From: Leptolyngbya sp. CCY15150
Lineage (GTDB): Bacteria > Cyanobacteriota > Cyanobacteriia > RECH01
Direction: 5' to 3'
Length of the DNA stretch: 64,000 nt
Assembly: GCF_016888135.1 (NCBI RefSeq)
Contig: NZ_JACSWB010000141.1
Coordinates: 61,308 to 125,307, forward strand
Below, one piece after another: positions 27,287 to 36,920 of this stretch. A program made the translations under genes and the position numbers. The notes under the pieces are model-generated. The model was not told where the DNA came from, searched no databases, and saw nothing but the letters and a program-made list of their open reading frames with translations. Positions within the stretch are counted from its first letter, which is position 1. The number at the start of each line of letters is the position of its first letter.

Positions 27287-29260
27287 TCAAAACAATAGAT
27301 CAATATCCAACTGTTTGAGATTCACCCGATAGAGACTGCCATGGCTTTGATTCCACGTGGCGAGCAGTAGCGTGTGAGGGTTGGGCATCGCGATCGCCGT
27401 TGGAGACTTCGGCCCATTAATCCGCTCAATGCGATCGCCAAACCCATTCATCAACAGAATTTGACCCTCTTGATCCACCACCACATAGCCCCACGTGGTA
27501 GCCGCCAAGAGGTAAGGCTGAATTTCTACGCCAATGCGATTAATGCGGTAGGGTTTGAGATCCAGCATGAGTAGCGCATAGGGATTGTAGGCATCTCGTG
27601 CCAGCAGTCGGTAAGGGGTGGGTGTTTTGATGGCTTGCCCCATTAAAACTGGAACGGCCAATGATCCTAGGACATTCCCTCGCCGGTTAAATATCTCGAT
27701 TAATGTACCTTTGGGCGTTGTGCTGATGTCCGATTCCGCTTCTCGCTGGGCAACCACAGCTACATGGCGAGAATCTAGAGCAATCAGTTGTTGTACGTTA
27801 TAGCAACGTCCCGGCTTAAATAAGCGAATGGGCTGACTAGGTAAGCTTAAGTCACCTGACAAGGGCGATCGCACAAACTGCAAGGTACTCTCCGTAGCGC
27901 AGTTAATATCCGCCCTTTCTAACTTATCTGATGATAGCGGCGAAGCTGAAGCTGAGTCAGACTGCTGCAGGCGATAGGTGGCATTGGTAGCGATCGCTAG
28001 CCATCGTCCCCCCGGCTCCACATCAGCCCAAAAGGGTTGATCCATCGGCAGGATCGGTTGAATTTGGGGCTCGTGACCCGAAGATATATCTAAGATCGGT
28101 AACAAGGACAGCGATCGCTCAGTCGCCACAAAACATCCCTGGGGTCGTAACCATAGCTGGCGAGGCATCTCAGACATCTGTAGCTCACGCCAATCTAGCC
28201 ACTCTTCTGATGATTGGGGTGCATGGGCTGCCACCACCGTCCATTTCACGGCTTGCCCCGCTTGTTGACAAATTCGCTGGGATGGCAGTGCCACAAGCTG
28301 CCGATCGATGGGCACTTCGGCATCATGGTCTAAGCAATAAACAGGAGCCTTGAGTAGCATTGCTTGCTCATAGCTAAAGCCGCTCACGGAGGTCTCGCCG
28401 ACAAACTGTAGCAGTGGCTCAACCGCTGTCGTGCGCACCGCTTCGTCTTGAAGCAGGGCGATCGCCTCTTGGAGCGCCTGGCGCATTTCCCCAGCCGTGC
28501 GGAACCGTCGCGCCGCTAGCTTTTGCAGAGACGTGGCTAAAATAGGCCGACAGGCGGCTGGCACCGAATCAGGAATCTGTAGCGGCGTATTGAGGTGGGC
28601 CGACATGAGTTCTGATGGCGTGCCTTGAAAGGGGCGATCGCCTGTGAGCAATTCATACAGCATCACCCCCACCGAATAGAGATCCGATGAAGCCGAATAC
28701 TGGCCGTAAAATCGCTCAGGAGCCATATAGGCAGGAGAGCCGGTATTGCCCGTTTCCTCATCTGAGCGCAGTTCCTGACTGAGCTTTGAGATGCCGAAGT
28801 CAGAAATCCGCGCTCGCCAACCGCCCATACGCAGGTTCAGCAAAATATTTTCAGGCTTAATATCGCAGTGAACAATGCCCCGCAGATGAGCATGTTCTAA
28901 GCCAGCTAACACATCGTTGATTAAGGACAAGCCCTCCAGCAAATTGAGGCGATAATCATCATTCATCACCCCCCGCATCGTACCGCCCTCGCAGTAGTCC
29001 ATCACCACATACCGTCCCGTAGCCGTATGCTCTAGCGCTTGGCAGGTGACGATATTATCGTGCTGCAAACTGAGCAAGAACCGCAGTTCACGCAAAAACT
29101 TATGGGTTGGGAACCGCTGCTGCTCTAAGTTCTTGAGGGCAACTAGCCGTCCAGTCTTGCGATGTGCCGCACAGAACACACGGCCAAACTGCCCCTGTCC
29201 AACTAAACCTAGGAGGCGATACTTCGAGCGTTTCAGCTCAGTTCCCGGTTGGTTTGCCAC
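27287..29260 (-). CDS. spkG: Ser/Thr protein kinase with beta-propeller-like C-terminus (SpkG-like)
   Basis: 657 aa. Kinase domain ~10-270: glycine loop GQGQFGRVF, VALK lysine, catalytic loop HCDIKPENILL, DFGIS, and GSPAYMAPE. The C-terminal ~370 residues are repetitive and beta-rich, compatible with a degenerate propeller sensor or scaffold. No membrane helix. It closes a cluster of V4R and phycobiliprotein-like genes, the same company as SpkG (Slr0152) in the Slr0144-Slr0152 Pap operon of Synechocystis 6803, reported as important for photosystem II assembly. The symbol is given by this synteny; orthology is likely but not tested. Confidence 0.82.
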   Translation of the reverse strand: MANQPGTELKRSKYRLLGLVGQGQFGRVFCAAHRKTGRLVALKNLEQQRFPTHKFLRELRFLLSLQHDNIVTCQALEHTATGRYVVMDYCEGGTMRGVMNDDYRLNLLEGLSLINDVLAGLEHAHLRGIVHCDIKPENILLNLRMGGWRARISDFGISKLSQELRSDEETGNTGSPAYMAPERFYGQYSASSDLYSVGVMLYELLTGDRPFQGTPSELMSAHLNTPLQIPDSVPAACRPILATSLQKLAARRFRTAGEMRQALQEAIALLQDEAVRTTAVEPLLQFVGETSVSGFSYEQAMLLKAPVYCLDHDAEVPIDRQLVALPSQRICQQAGQAVKWTVVAAHAPQSSEEWLDWRELQMSEMPRQLWLRPQGCFVATERSLSLLPILDISSGHEPQIQPILPMDQPFWADVEPGGRWLAIATNATYRLQQSDSASASPLSSDKLERADINCATESTLQFVRSPLSGDLSLPSQPIRLFKPGRCYNVQQLIALDSRHVAVVAQREAESDISTTPKGTLIEIFNRRGNVLGSLAVPVLMGQAIKTPTPYRLLARDAYNPYALLMLDLKPYRINRIGVEIQPYLLAATTWGYVVVDQEGQILLMNGFGDRIERINGPKSPTAIAMPNPHTLLLATWNQSHGSLYRVNLKQLDIDLLF

Positions 29261-29292
29261 AATAACGGACGAGTCCTATGTCGATACGTAGA

Positions 29293-29949
29293 TCACAATT
29301 GGCAGAGCTGCTGCATGATGGCATCGTGATCTAAGTTTGTAACCATGGTTTCAGCCGGTTCTAGCCGTTTAGGTAGACCCAACACAAAACGATTGCTATC
29401 TGCACCCATTGACTCACAGGTGGTTTGAACACAGTGCAGCTCCCGACCTGTCAGTTGGCTAAAGAACGAGCATAGCGCCCCAGCCTCCAAAAATCCGACC
29501 GGCTGATCGCCTTTGGGTGCTTGCTTGGTGAACGGAGAATTCGTAATCGTCACCACCAAAAAGCCTCGGTCTTGATAGCTATGGTCGATCTTAATACGCC
29601 CCCACCCATGGGTCACCCAACATTGTTCGAGACATTGGATAAACTCCACCATAGGCATATCTGCCATAGGCGTTTGGTAATAATCCGTTAGCTCTTCACA
29701 GAAGCGCGCGTAGAAATTTTTACCCCACCACCGACCGCAATTATAAAGTACCAGACGGCTAGCCTGTCCGGTTTCTTTTTCGAGTCCGGCATAAATTCCT
29801 TGAAGCAACATTTCCGGCAGGGCCAGCAGGCGTTCTCCCCGACGATTTTCGAGGAGCCCCAGCTCAAGATCGCCCTGAACGTAGGCATCACTTGCAAAAT
29901 AGTTGCCAGGGATGCGGTTATCGGTGAGCAAATCGGTGATGGAAATCAT
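29293..29949 (-). CDS. V4R-domain protein (Slr0147-like, Pap cluster)
   Basis: 218 aa. The C-terminal V4R fold (GWGRIKIDHSYQDRGFLVVTI, then GFLEAGALCSFFSQLTGRELHCVQT, ending with a Cys-containing SNRFVLGLP) is the domain of bilin or vinyl-group-binding proteins. Encoded 32 bp upstream of the kinase. Second of two V4R proteins in the cluster. By synteny with Synechocystis it is the Slr0147 counterpart, thought to act in photosystem II biogenesis. Whether it binds a tetrapyrrole is unknown. Confidence 0.8.
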   Translation of the reverse strand: MISITDLLTDNRIPGNYFASDAYVQGDLELGLLENRRGERLLALPEMLLQGIYAGLEKETGQASRLVLYNCGRWWGKNFYARFCEELTDYYQTPMADMPMVEFIQCLEQCWVTHGWGRIKIDHSYQDRGFLVVTITNSPFTKQAPKGDQPVGFLEAGALCSFFSQLTGRELHCVQTTCESMGADSNRFVLGLPKRLEPAETMVTNLDHDAIMQQLCQL

Positions 29950-30063
29950 GGGTCGATAGGAAGAAGAGGGCGAGGGAACAGTCGAACGAATAAGACAGAG
30001 GGCATGAGGACTAGCGATCGCTCAGCGAACCAGCTCATGTCACAAGACCGGCTCATGTCACGC

Positions 30064-30537
30064 TTACGACACCGATGCTGGATTGAGCAACGCATTCTTG
30101 GCCAGCGTCAACGGCGGCTTGAGAAAGCCCATCTGCTGTGCCGTCAAAACCTGCTCCAGCTTACGCTCTAGCATAGGATACAGAAGATTATCGATGGGCC
30201 GAGTGTTATAGGCCTGAGCTGCTTTTTCAACCCAGTTGAGCAGGCGATTGCGCACAAAGGTCTCGTCATTGAGCAGCATAGCCATGGCGCAATAGCGCAG
30301 CAAGAGGATAGCGTTCTTGAGACTGCGCTCTAAATTGTCCTGAGACATCGTTGGCATCGCTGCCTCTAATTCATCGGCAATCGGCTGCATAATGTCAACT
30401 TCACGGTTGCGAAGTTGTCGATAGGCTTCTAGCCGCTCAGGTAGGGAATCGACGTACTGATTCAGAATACCGAGTTCTTCAATCTTCAGATAACGGCTCT
30501 CTGCGTCATCAAACAACGCTTCAATATCGGGATGCAT
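30064..30537 (-). CDS. Phycobiliprotein-like globin lacking the chromophore Cys (Slr0146-like)
   Basis: 157 aa, all-helical, aligning by eye to allophycocyanin-type subunits: the helix around SLKNAILLLRYCAMAMLLNDETFVRNRLLNWVE matches the region after the bilin-binding C-x-R-D. The Cys position itself reads LERS, so no bilin thioether is possible there. Encoded between the two V4R genes. Probably an assembly factor or regulatory homologue of phycobilisome proteins, not a light-harvesting subunit. Confidence 0.72.
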   Translation of the reverse strand: MHPDIEALFDDAESRYLKIEELGILNQYVDSLPERLEAYRQLRNREVDIMQPIADELEAAMPTMSQDNLERSLKNAILLLRYCAMAMLLNDETFVRNRLLNWVEKAAQAYNTRPIDNLLYPMLERKLEQVLTAQQMGFLKPPLTLAKNALLNPASVS

Positions 30538-30606
30538 ATTAACACCTCATCAAGCCTGATACATGGGTTTAAGTCAAACAAGCGTGGCAGACGTCCCGTA
30601 TGCCAC

Positions 30607-30960
30607 CTAAAAGCTGCTGAAAAAGTCATCCAAGGTGACGCTCTTTTCCTCAGGGGCAGCAGCTTCTGTGGGGGTATCGGTCAAAATGGGCGCAGCAATC
30701 ATGGGCACTCCATCCCAGGGAATGGCAGCGAAGTAGTTGCTGACGGTCATGGTGAAACTAAAGCTACTACTCACCGTCGGAGCATCTGCCGGAAACAGCG
30801 ACGTCATATCACCGATATCGTCTTCAACGGGGGGCGGAGCGAGCACCCGACCGTCCCAGTTCACGTCTTGGAAAAACTGTTGAACTGACTGTTGCAGCCA
30901 AGACGATGCTTGCATCCCTTTTGCCGCTCCATTCCGTTGCACTAAGGTCATTGAAGTCAT
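30607..30960 (-). CDS. Pap-cluster small protein (Slr0145-like)
   Basis: 117 aa, overlapping the upstream V4R gene by 4 bp (ATGA). Contains two similar motifs: VQQFFQDVNWDGR and VSNYFAAIPWDGVP, each of the form FF-x-x-W-x-G, and ends VTLDDFFSSF. Short repeats of this kind look like linear binding motifs. No enzyme motif or membrane helix. Position equals slr0145 in the Synechocystis cluster. Likely a partner of the V4R or globin-like protein. Confidence 0.7.
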   Translation of the reverse strand: MTSMTLVQRNGAAKGMQASSWLQQSVQQFFQDVNWDGRVLAPPPVEDDIGDMTSLFPADAPTVSSSFSFTMTVSNYFAAIPWDGVPMIAAPILTDTPTEAAAPEEKSVTLDDFFSSF

Positions 30961-31637
30961 CCTAGTCTTTCCCCTGAACGCAGCCGCTTTTCAATATCCC
31001 GAGCGGTGGCTCCTTCATTCAACCAGAAGGATGCCGCGTCGATGCGGTCTTGTCCGCCGAGCAGAAATTTGCAGTAGGTTTCACCCATGGAGTAGCACTG
31101 AATTTCGATGCAGCTCAGTTGCTTTTTCACCATCTCGGTAAAGAAACCGGCAAAGAGACCGGCGTAGATGTGGCAGACAGGTTTACCCACATCTCCTAAT
31201 GTACGAGCAACGGCGGAGTCAAACAGGTTGATAAACATAAATCCCTGTTTGCGATCGCCCATGTCTACTTCCCAGCGACCCCAACCTTGGGAGGTAAAGG
31301 GCCACCACCAAGTTTCGAGCAAAAAGAGGAGATTGGCTTGACGGGTATTGCGCTCAAATTCTTCAGAGAACCACTTCTCAAAGAAAAAGGCATCGCGCTG
31401 TCCCCATTCGCAACCGATGGTGTACATGGTGGCGGCAGAGGCATCACCCACTTCCTCCTCAAGCCCTTCAATGAGCCCAATGATAAAGTCTTCACTGGTT
31501 AGCAGATTACAGCTTCCGTTCCAGTCTGTGATGGTGCCTTGCTCAGGATCAAACTGAAAGAAATCGCGAAACCCGTAGTGGTTATGCTTTTTCGGTTGCT
31601 TTGATTTGAGGGTGTGCTGGTTGTTTGCGGTTACCAT
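30957..31637 (-). CDS. V4R-domain protein (Slr0144-like, Pap cluster)
   Basis: 226 aa. N-terminal HYGFRDFFQFDPEQGTI, then the helical linker (LIEGLEEEVGDASAATMYTIG) and the V4R fold (GWGRWEVDMGDRKQGFMFI, CHIYAGLFAGFFTEMVKKQLSCIEIQ, CKFLLGG). Paralogue of the 29.3-kb V4R protein. First gene of the four-gene core operon that runs to the kinase. Family known; a photosystem II assembly role is inferred from synteny. Confidence 0.82.
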   Translation of the reverse strand: MVTANNQHTLKSKQPKKHNHYGFRDFFQFDPEQGTITDWNGSCNLLTSEDFIIGLIEGLEEEVGDASAATMYTIGCEWGQRDAFFFEKWFSEEFERNTRQANLLFLLETWWWPFTSQGWGRWEVDMGDRKQGFMFINLFDSAVARTLGDVGKPVCHIYAGLFAGFFTEMVKKQLSCIEIQCYSMGETYCKFLLGGQDRIDAASFWLNEGATARDIEKRLRSGERLG

Positions 31638-32391
31638 GGTGTCTATCTGAGTGAGGCTGTTATGAGGATATCTACCGAGTCGCTATGATGATCTCGCTAG
31701 CGAGGCAAGCGTATGGATGGGTGAACTAGAGGGATGAAATGGTGGATGACTAACCTAAGATTGGGGGTCTAGCCTACAGACTCGATGCTAGACGGCTGAT
31801 TGACGGTACTGTAATAAACGGCGCTTTATAGGCTCAATCAGGATGATGGGGCTCAAATCATGACCTCAGACATAAATTGGTATGAGTCGTTCATCAGACA
31901 GCACTAACCTCTAGGGCTGTGTTCAACCCCAAGGATGACGAGCAATAACCAAACCGGTACTGATTTGAGATGGGGATTGCTGCTTGCGCCCTAAGCATAG
32001 GATGACACAAGGCCCTGAGGGTGGATCTCAACGAGAGGGATCCAGGGTGGCACTTGGGTCAGCGTGAAGAGAACGGCGGTGGCGACAATCCTTGCCCTAT
32101 CAACTAAGCCTGTTATATTGCTCCGCTAGTTTCAATATTCCCTAGGTTAAGCAGATCTAACGAACCTAGATGAAAAGTTTGCTAATCTTAAGACTTTTGA
32201 CAGAGGTTTTGCCAGAGGCGATCGCCCGGATGCTAGGTCTGGGTTTGCCGACGGTGCTACAGGCTCCGACCCTAGATTCTACTAGCTCCAGTGTAGCGGG
32301 AGCGCCACGGATGGTTTAACAGGCCCAGGGGACGACGGGCGGGCTAGGAATAGACAACGACGATGGTTGATGGGTAGATGCTGCTCACTGG
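31638..32391. other. 754-bp intergenic region with one possible short ORF
   Basis: Probably holds the promoter for the leftward Pap operon. I see no RNA or repeat. A 49-codon frame (32170-32319, +) is listed separately. Confidence 0.5.
32170..32319 (+). CDS. Possible 49-aa hydrophobic small protein
   Basis: ATG to TAA, beginning MKSLLILRLLTEVLPEAIAR, with a HIP1 site in frame. No ribosome-binding site precedes it. It lies between two divergent or opposed transcription units with no partner. Could be chance. Confidence 0.25.
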   Translation: MKSLLILRLLTEVLPEAIARMLGLGLPTVLQAPTLDSTSSSVAGAPRMV

Positions 32392-32868
32392 CTATGCAGC
32401 GGTGCCGAGGGCGGTGCGGTTGAGGTCGAGTACAGGGGCAATGTAGCTATATTCTTCCGGGGTGAAGTGTTGCTGGATCACGTCTTGCATCACGGTGTAG
32501 GTCATTTCACAACTGCGCTGGGCTCCAAAAGCGCGCATGATGGTTTGGAACCAGAGCAAAAGCCGTTCTTGGAAGGTGGCGGTGTCATCGGTGAGGACGG
32601 TGACCGCAGAGTAACGCAGGACGCGGATGGTGTCTCGCTTCCACTTGGCCGTCATGTCCTGCTGCTTACTGATCAGCAAGCTAGGATCCTGGGCTCGCAG
32701 CTTGTTGTATACCTGCTGCACAATCTTTTGTTCGGCGTCCTGCAATTTTTTGTAGATGTTGATCCGCATTTGGTAGGACTGGAGATACTCCTCAATAAAC
32801 CGCAGCTCTAAATCGTTGGCGTAGCGACCGTCGCTATCAAGGGCAAGACGGTTGAACTGGCTGAGCAT
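32392..32868 (-). CDS. Second phycobiliprotein-like globin without chromophore Cys
   Basis: 158 aa. The block RDTIRVLRYSAVTVLTDD followed by TFQERLLLWFQTIMRAFG matches the phycobiliprotein helices after C-x-R-D; the Cys is Trp (WKRD). The N-terminal helices (RYANDLELRFIEEYLQSY) also fit the family. Paralogous in fold to the 30.1-kb protein but clearly diverged. It lies upstream of the Pap genes in the same direction, separated by 754 bp, so it has its own promoter. Possibly an extra component of the photosystem or phycobilisome assembly cluster. Confidence 0.75.
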   Translation of the reverse strand: MLSQFNRLALDSDGRYANDLELRFIEEYLQSYQMRINIYKKLQDAEQKIVQQVYNKLRAQDPSLLISKQQDMTAKWKRDTIRVLRYSAVTVLTDDTATFQERLLLWFQTIMRAFGAQRSCEMTYTVMQDVIQQHFTPEEYSYIAPVLDLNRTALGTAA

Positions 32869-33074
32869 AGGATAGCCTCCACAACTATTTGTTAACTTTC
32901 TTTAAGGATAATCGGTCTAGACTCAGCCCTCACTCCGTATTTTTGCTGATTGTGTCTAGGGCACAAATTCTTCTCCCCATGAGTCAAGGACAAAAACACG
33001 ACTCATGGATGAGGAAGATAGGAATCAATGTGGACTAGAATGATTGGGCAAAATCAGACGGTTGAGACGAACCT

Positions 33075-33545
33075 ATGAAGCGTTGGATACATAGAATTCT
33101 GGGAGGAGGGGTGGTACTTGGCCTAAGCCATTTATCCATGACAGGCTTGGCCCAGGCAGAGTCTCAACTAAACCTCAACAGTCAGCTCACCGTCCAAGTT
33201 GAGCAGCTCAATAGCCAACAAGGCAATGTCTGCTACAGAATCTTTAACGGCAGCCAAGGGTTTCCCAGTGGGGATGGTAATGCAGTAGCCCAAGGCTGCG
33301 ATCCCATCACCGATTTGGACATGAGTCTTACCATCGAAACCCTGCCGGCGGGAACCTATGCTATGGCAATTTACCATGACGCCAATGGTGATGAGGTGCT
33401 CAACCGAGGTCTCTTTGGGATGCCAACGGAGGGCTACGGGTTTTCCAATAATGCGATCGCCCGTACGGGGCCAGCCTCCTACGATGAGGCCATGTTTCTG
33501 CTGGGGGGCAACATGACTCTGCAAATTAGAATGCAATATCCTTAG
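33075..33545 (+). CDS. DUF2141 periplasmic protein
   Basis: 156 aa. Signal peptide ending near AQA (~29). DUF2141 pattern: GNVCYRIFNGSQGFPSG, LPAGTYAMAIYHDANGDEVLNRG, FGMPTEGYGFSNNA. These proteins are small beta-sandwiches found singly in cyanobacteria and proteobacteria; function unknown. It is separated by 73 bp from a co-directional secreted TPR protein. Confidence 0.85.
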   Translation: MKRWIHRILGGGVVLGLSHLSMTGLAQAESQLNLNSQLTVQVEQLNSQQGNVCYRIFNGSQGFPSGDGNAVAQGCDPITDLDMSLTIETLPAGTYAMAIYHDANGDEVLNRGLFGMPTEGYGFSNNAIARTGPASYDEAMFLLGGNMTLQIRMQYP

Positions 33546-33618
33546 ACAAAGGTAGAAAGACGGACTGGGATTGTCTATTGCTATCGTCCATATAGTCTAT
33601 GCATAGAGAGGAGCTTCT

Positions 33619-34149
33619 ATGGTGATGCTGATCCGATCTCGCTGGGTAAGTGCGATCGCAACAATGGCTGTCGTCTCTGCCAGCAGCATGGTGGCTATAT
33701 CTCCAGCCATGGCCCAATCCATGCCCCAGGATGAGGTATCGGAACCTAGCGGCTGCGAGCTGGTAGACGATACCGTCTTACGGGCAGATTGTTATCACGC
33801 GGAGGGGCTAGCTGCCTATGAGCGGGGTGAGCTCCAGGCGGCCATCGAAGCCTACACCATGGCGTTACAAATTAATCCTCGCCATGGCGATAGCTACTAC
33901 AATCGCGGCGTAGCCCACTATGACTTGGGATATCCCGAAGATGCGATCGCCGACTACAGTCAAGCGATCGCCCTGAATACCCAAGATGAAGATGCCTATT
34001 ACAACCGGGGTCTAGCCCGCTATGACCTAGGCGATACTCAGGGAGCTATGGCAGACTTCAACGCAACTCTGAGCATCAACCCCGAAGCCAAGGATGCCCA
34101 AGGTTGGCTGGACTATATCCAATACTATGCACCGGATAATGACAGCTAA
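33619..34149 (+). CDS. Secreted TPR-repeat protein
   Basis: 176 aa. Signal peptide (ATMAVVSASSMVAISPAMAQ). Three TPRs: EGLAAYERGELQAAIEAYTM, then DSYYNRGVAHYDLGYPEDAI, then DAYYNRGLARYDLGDTQGAM. Scaffold for protein contacts in the periplasm or thylakoid lumen. ATG start; an alternative Met two codons in (MLIRS) would also keep the signal. No direct clue to partner. Confidence 0.8.
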   Translation: MVMLIRSRWVSAIATMAVVSASSMVAISPAMAQSMPQDEVSEPSGCELVDDTVLRADCYHAEGLAAYERGELQAAIEAYTMALQINPRHGDSYYNRGVAHYDLGYPEDAIADYSQAIALNTQDEDAYYNRGLARYDLGDTQGAMADFNATLSINPEAKDAQGWLDYIQYYAPDNDS

Positions 34150-34244
34150 CGGGTAGGGCTCAAACGGTCATGCTGCCAATCACTAGAACCCTTAAGAATC
34201 AAGGGTTTCATTCCGTTGTGGTTGCCAATTTTGAGCCCTGCCAG

Positions 34245-36086
34245 CTAACGATAGCCTGCCGCTTGCAGCGAAAATAGGTGGGCATAGCGGCCGCCTGCGG
34301 CCAGCAGCTCATCATGGGTGCCCTGTTCAATTAATTTGCCCTGGTTGAGAATGATGATCTGATCGGCCATGCGCACCGTGGAAAAGCGATGGGAAATGAG
34401 GATGGCGATCTGGTTTTGGGTGGCGGCCCGAAACTGATCGAAAATTTTCACCTCCGCTTCTGCATCCATGGCCGAGGTTGGTTCATCGAGCACCAGGATA
34501 TCGGCTTGGCGACGCATAAAGGCTCGGGACAAGGCAATTTTCTGCCATTGACCACCCGACAGCTCTCGCCCGCCCCGAAACCATCGCCCTAGCCTGGTAT
34601 CGTAGCCTTCGGGCATGGTGTCGATAAACGCTTGGGCCGTGCCCTTGGCTGCGGCCTCTTGCCAGCGATCGCGATCGCGGATGGCGGTCACATCCCCCAC
34701 ACCAATGTTTTCACCTACCGTGAACTGGTAGGGAACAAAGTCTTGGAAAATCACGCCAATGCGCTGCTGCAGGGTAACCACGTCCCAGTCGCGCAGGTCG
34801 AGGCCGTCTAGCACAATGCGGCCGCTGCTAGGTTGATAGAGCCGGGTGAGGAGTTTAATCAGCGTCGTTTTGCCCGAGCCATTTTCCCCGACAATCGCTA
34901 GCTTTTGTCCTGGCTTCAGGTGCAGGGAAATATCGGTCAGCGCTAGAGTTTGGCTGCCGGGATAGGCAAAGGACACCTGTTCAAACCGAATGCCATCCCC
35001 TGGTATGGGCCCCTGGGTAGCCTGTCCGCCTTCTTCGGGAGTTTCTTCTTCCAAAAAACTGTAGAGGGTGGAGAGGTAGAGGGAATCTTCATACATGCCG
35101 CCCACCGAGGTTAAAATGCCGGCGAAGGTGGTTTGCCCCTGGCGGAAGACAACCAGATACATGGTCAGATCGCCGAGGGAAATACGGCCAGCGATCGCTT
35201 CCAAAACAATCCACAGATAGGCCCCGTAAAACGCCAGGCTACTGAGCAGGCTGAGCACATAGCCCCAGACACTGCGGCGAATGGTCAGATCCCGATCTTC
35301 CTGATAGAGGCGATCGAAAATTTGCCGATAGCGATCGACAAACAGCTCCCCTAGCTGATAGAGCTTCACCTCTTTGGCATAATCTTCCCGAGCCACCAAG
35401 GTTTCTAGATAGGTTTGTTCGCGGGTTTCTGGAGCACGGCGGCGAAAGACTCGAAAGGTTTGGTCTGCAAAATAGGTTTCGGCCATGAAGGCCGGCACCG
35501 AGGCTAGCATCAGCACCAGGACTGCTCCCAGGGAAAATTGCAGCAGCAGCCCCGAAAAGGTGAGAATCGACAGGCTGTCGCGGAAGATGCCGAAGACGCG
35601 CATCACCATATTTAAGGGACGACTGGACGCCTCTCGCCGGGCCCGGGTCATTTTGTCGTAGAATTCCGAGTCTTCAAACTGGGTGAGGCTGAGGGTGAGA
35701 GCTTTTTGGAGAATTAGCACATTCACCGTTTGGGCAAGCTGTACCCGCAGCAGCGATTGACAGAGGGCGATCCCCTGACGGCAGCCGCTCAGCACCGCTA
35801 CCAGCACCGCCTCCACCCCCAAATATTGCAACGCTACCCAGCGATCGCTGCCGATTGCATCGCCCGTTTGGGCCGCCTGCACCACCGCATCTACAATCAG
35901 CTTGCCGACATAGGCGATCGCCCCCGGCAGCAGGCCGGCGATGATGGTCAAAATAGCAAAGATGAGGGTGAGGCCGCGATGGGTTTGCCAAACGAGAGCG
36001 ATCGCCCGCCCACAATAGTGAAAGGTAGAAAACGACTGGCGGAACGGCTGCCAGAGTTGATATAAACGACGCTGTAACTGTCTCAT
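34245..36086 (-). CDS. ABC exporter, fused membrane and ATPase domains
   Basis: 613 aa. Six-helix exporter domain (~1-340) and ATPase (~370-605) with Walker A GENGSGKTT, signature LSGGQWQK, Walker B ILVLDEPTSAMD and H-loop ISHRFST. A homodimeric half-transporter of the MsbA/lipid or drug type. The substrate cannot be told. It is divergently transcribed from the SAM hydrolase-like gene with 45 bp between starts. Confidence 0.88.
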   Translation of the reverse strand: MRQLQRRLYQLWQPFRQSFSTFHYCGRAIALVWQTHRGLTLIFAILTIIAGLLPGAIAYVGKLIVDAVVQAAQTGDAIGSDRWVALQYLGVEAVLVAVLSGCRQGIALCQSLLRVQLAQTVNVLILQKALTLSLTQFEDSEFYDKMTRARREASSRPLNMVMRVFGIFRDSLSILTFSGLLLQFSLGAVLVLMLASVPAFMAETYFADQTFRVFRRRAPETREQTYLETLVAREDYAKEVKLYQLGELFVDRYRQIFDRLYQEDRDLTIRRSVWGYVLSLLSSLAFYGAYLWIVLEAIAGRISLGDLTMYLVVFRQGQTTFAGILTSVGGMYEDSLYLSTLYSFLEEETPEEGGQATQGPIPGDGIRFEQVSFAYPGSQTLALTDISLHLKPGQKLAIVGENGSGKTTLIKLLTRLYQPSSGRIVLDGLDLRDWDVVTLQQRIGVIFQDFVPYQFTVGENIGVGDVTAIRDRDRWQEAAAKGTAQAFIDTMPEGYDTRLGRWFRGGRELSGGQWQKIALSRAFMRRQADILVLDEPTSAMDAEAEVKIFDQFRAATQNQIAILISHRFSTVRMADQIIILNQGKLIEQGTHDELLAAGGRYAHLFSLQAAGYR

Positions 36087-36131
36087 CTTTCCAGCCTAGC
36101 GGGTTGGGGGGCACGTGAGGAGGGCTTCAGA

Positions 36132-36920
36132 ATGACCACACCTAGGGTGATTACCCTACTGACCGATTTTGGACTAGCGGATAGCTATGGAGCGATGATG
36201 AAGGGCGTGATTGCCCAGATTGCCCCCACCGCCACGGTGATCGACCTCACCCACCAGATCCCACCCCAGAATGTGGCCGCCGCCCGGTTTCAACTCATGA
36301 CCGCCTACGCCTATTTTCCTCCGGGAACCGTGCATGTGGCCGTGGTGGATCCGGGGGTGGGTAGTCAGCGGCGGGCGATCGCTGTGGAACTGGATGACGG
36401 CATCCTCGTCGCCCCGGATAATGGTCTGATCAGCGGCGTACTGCAGACTAAGCGACCCCAGGCAGCCGTGGTGCTCAACCGACCCCAGTATTGGCGTAAT
36501 GCCAACCCCAGCGCCACCTTCCACGGCCGCGATATCTTTGCCCCGGTGGCGGCCCATCTGGCCCAGGGAGTCCCGCTGCAGGCCGTAGGCGAGGCGATCG
36601 CCCCCGACTCCCTCGTCGATTTGCCCTTAACCACCTGGCAGCGATCGGGCAACACCATCACCGGCTGCATTCAGGCCATCGACCACTTTGGCAACGGCAT
36701 CACCACCATCCCCGCCGCCGCCGTGGCCGGATGTGAGTGGCACAGCATCTGGGGCGATCGCCACATTCCTGGAGCTCACACCTACACCGATGTGCCAATG
36801 GGAGAACCGCTGCTGCTGGTGGGCAGTCACGGCTGGGTAGAGCTTGCCGTCAATCAAGGCAATGCTCAACAGCTCCTAGGCTTCACCTGGGGCAGTCCCC
36901 TACGGCTCGACCTCCCCTAG
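36132..36920 (+). CDS. SAM hydroxide adenosyltransferase family protein
   Basis: 262 aa. DUF62-type motifs: ITLLTDFGLADSYGAMMKG, VHVAVVDPGVGSQRRAI, LVAPDNGLIS, and FHGRDIFAPVAAHLA. The family hydrolyses S-adenosylmethionine to adenosine and methionine; the halogenases of the same fold differ in the active-site loop. The C-terminal domain (GNTITGCIQAIDHFGNGITTI) is typical. The stop overlaps the convergent csaB-like gene by 4 bp. Physiological role in cyanobacteria is unclear. Confidence 0.9.
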   Translation: MTTPRVITLLTDFGLADSYGAMMKGVIAQIAPTATVIDLTHQIPPQNVAAARFQLMTAYAYFPPGTVHVAVVDPGVGSQRRAIAVELDDGILVAPDNGLISGVLQTKRPQAAVVLNRPQYWRNANPSATFHGRDIFAPVAAHLAQGVPLQAVGEAIAPDSLVDLPLTTWQRSGNTITGCIQAIDHFGNGITTIPAAAVAGCEWHSIWGDRHIPGAHTYTDVPMGEPLLLVGSHGWVELAVNQGNAQQLLGFTWGSPLRLDLP

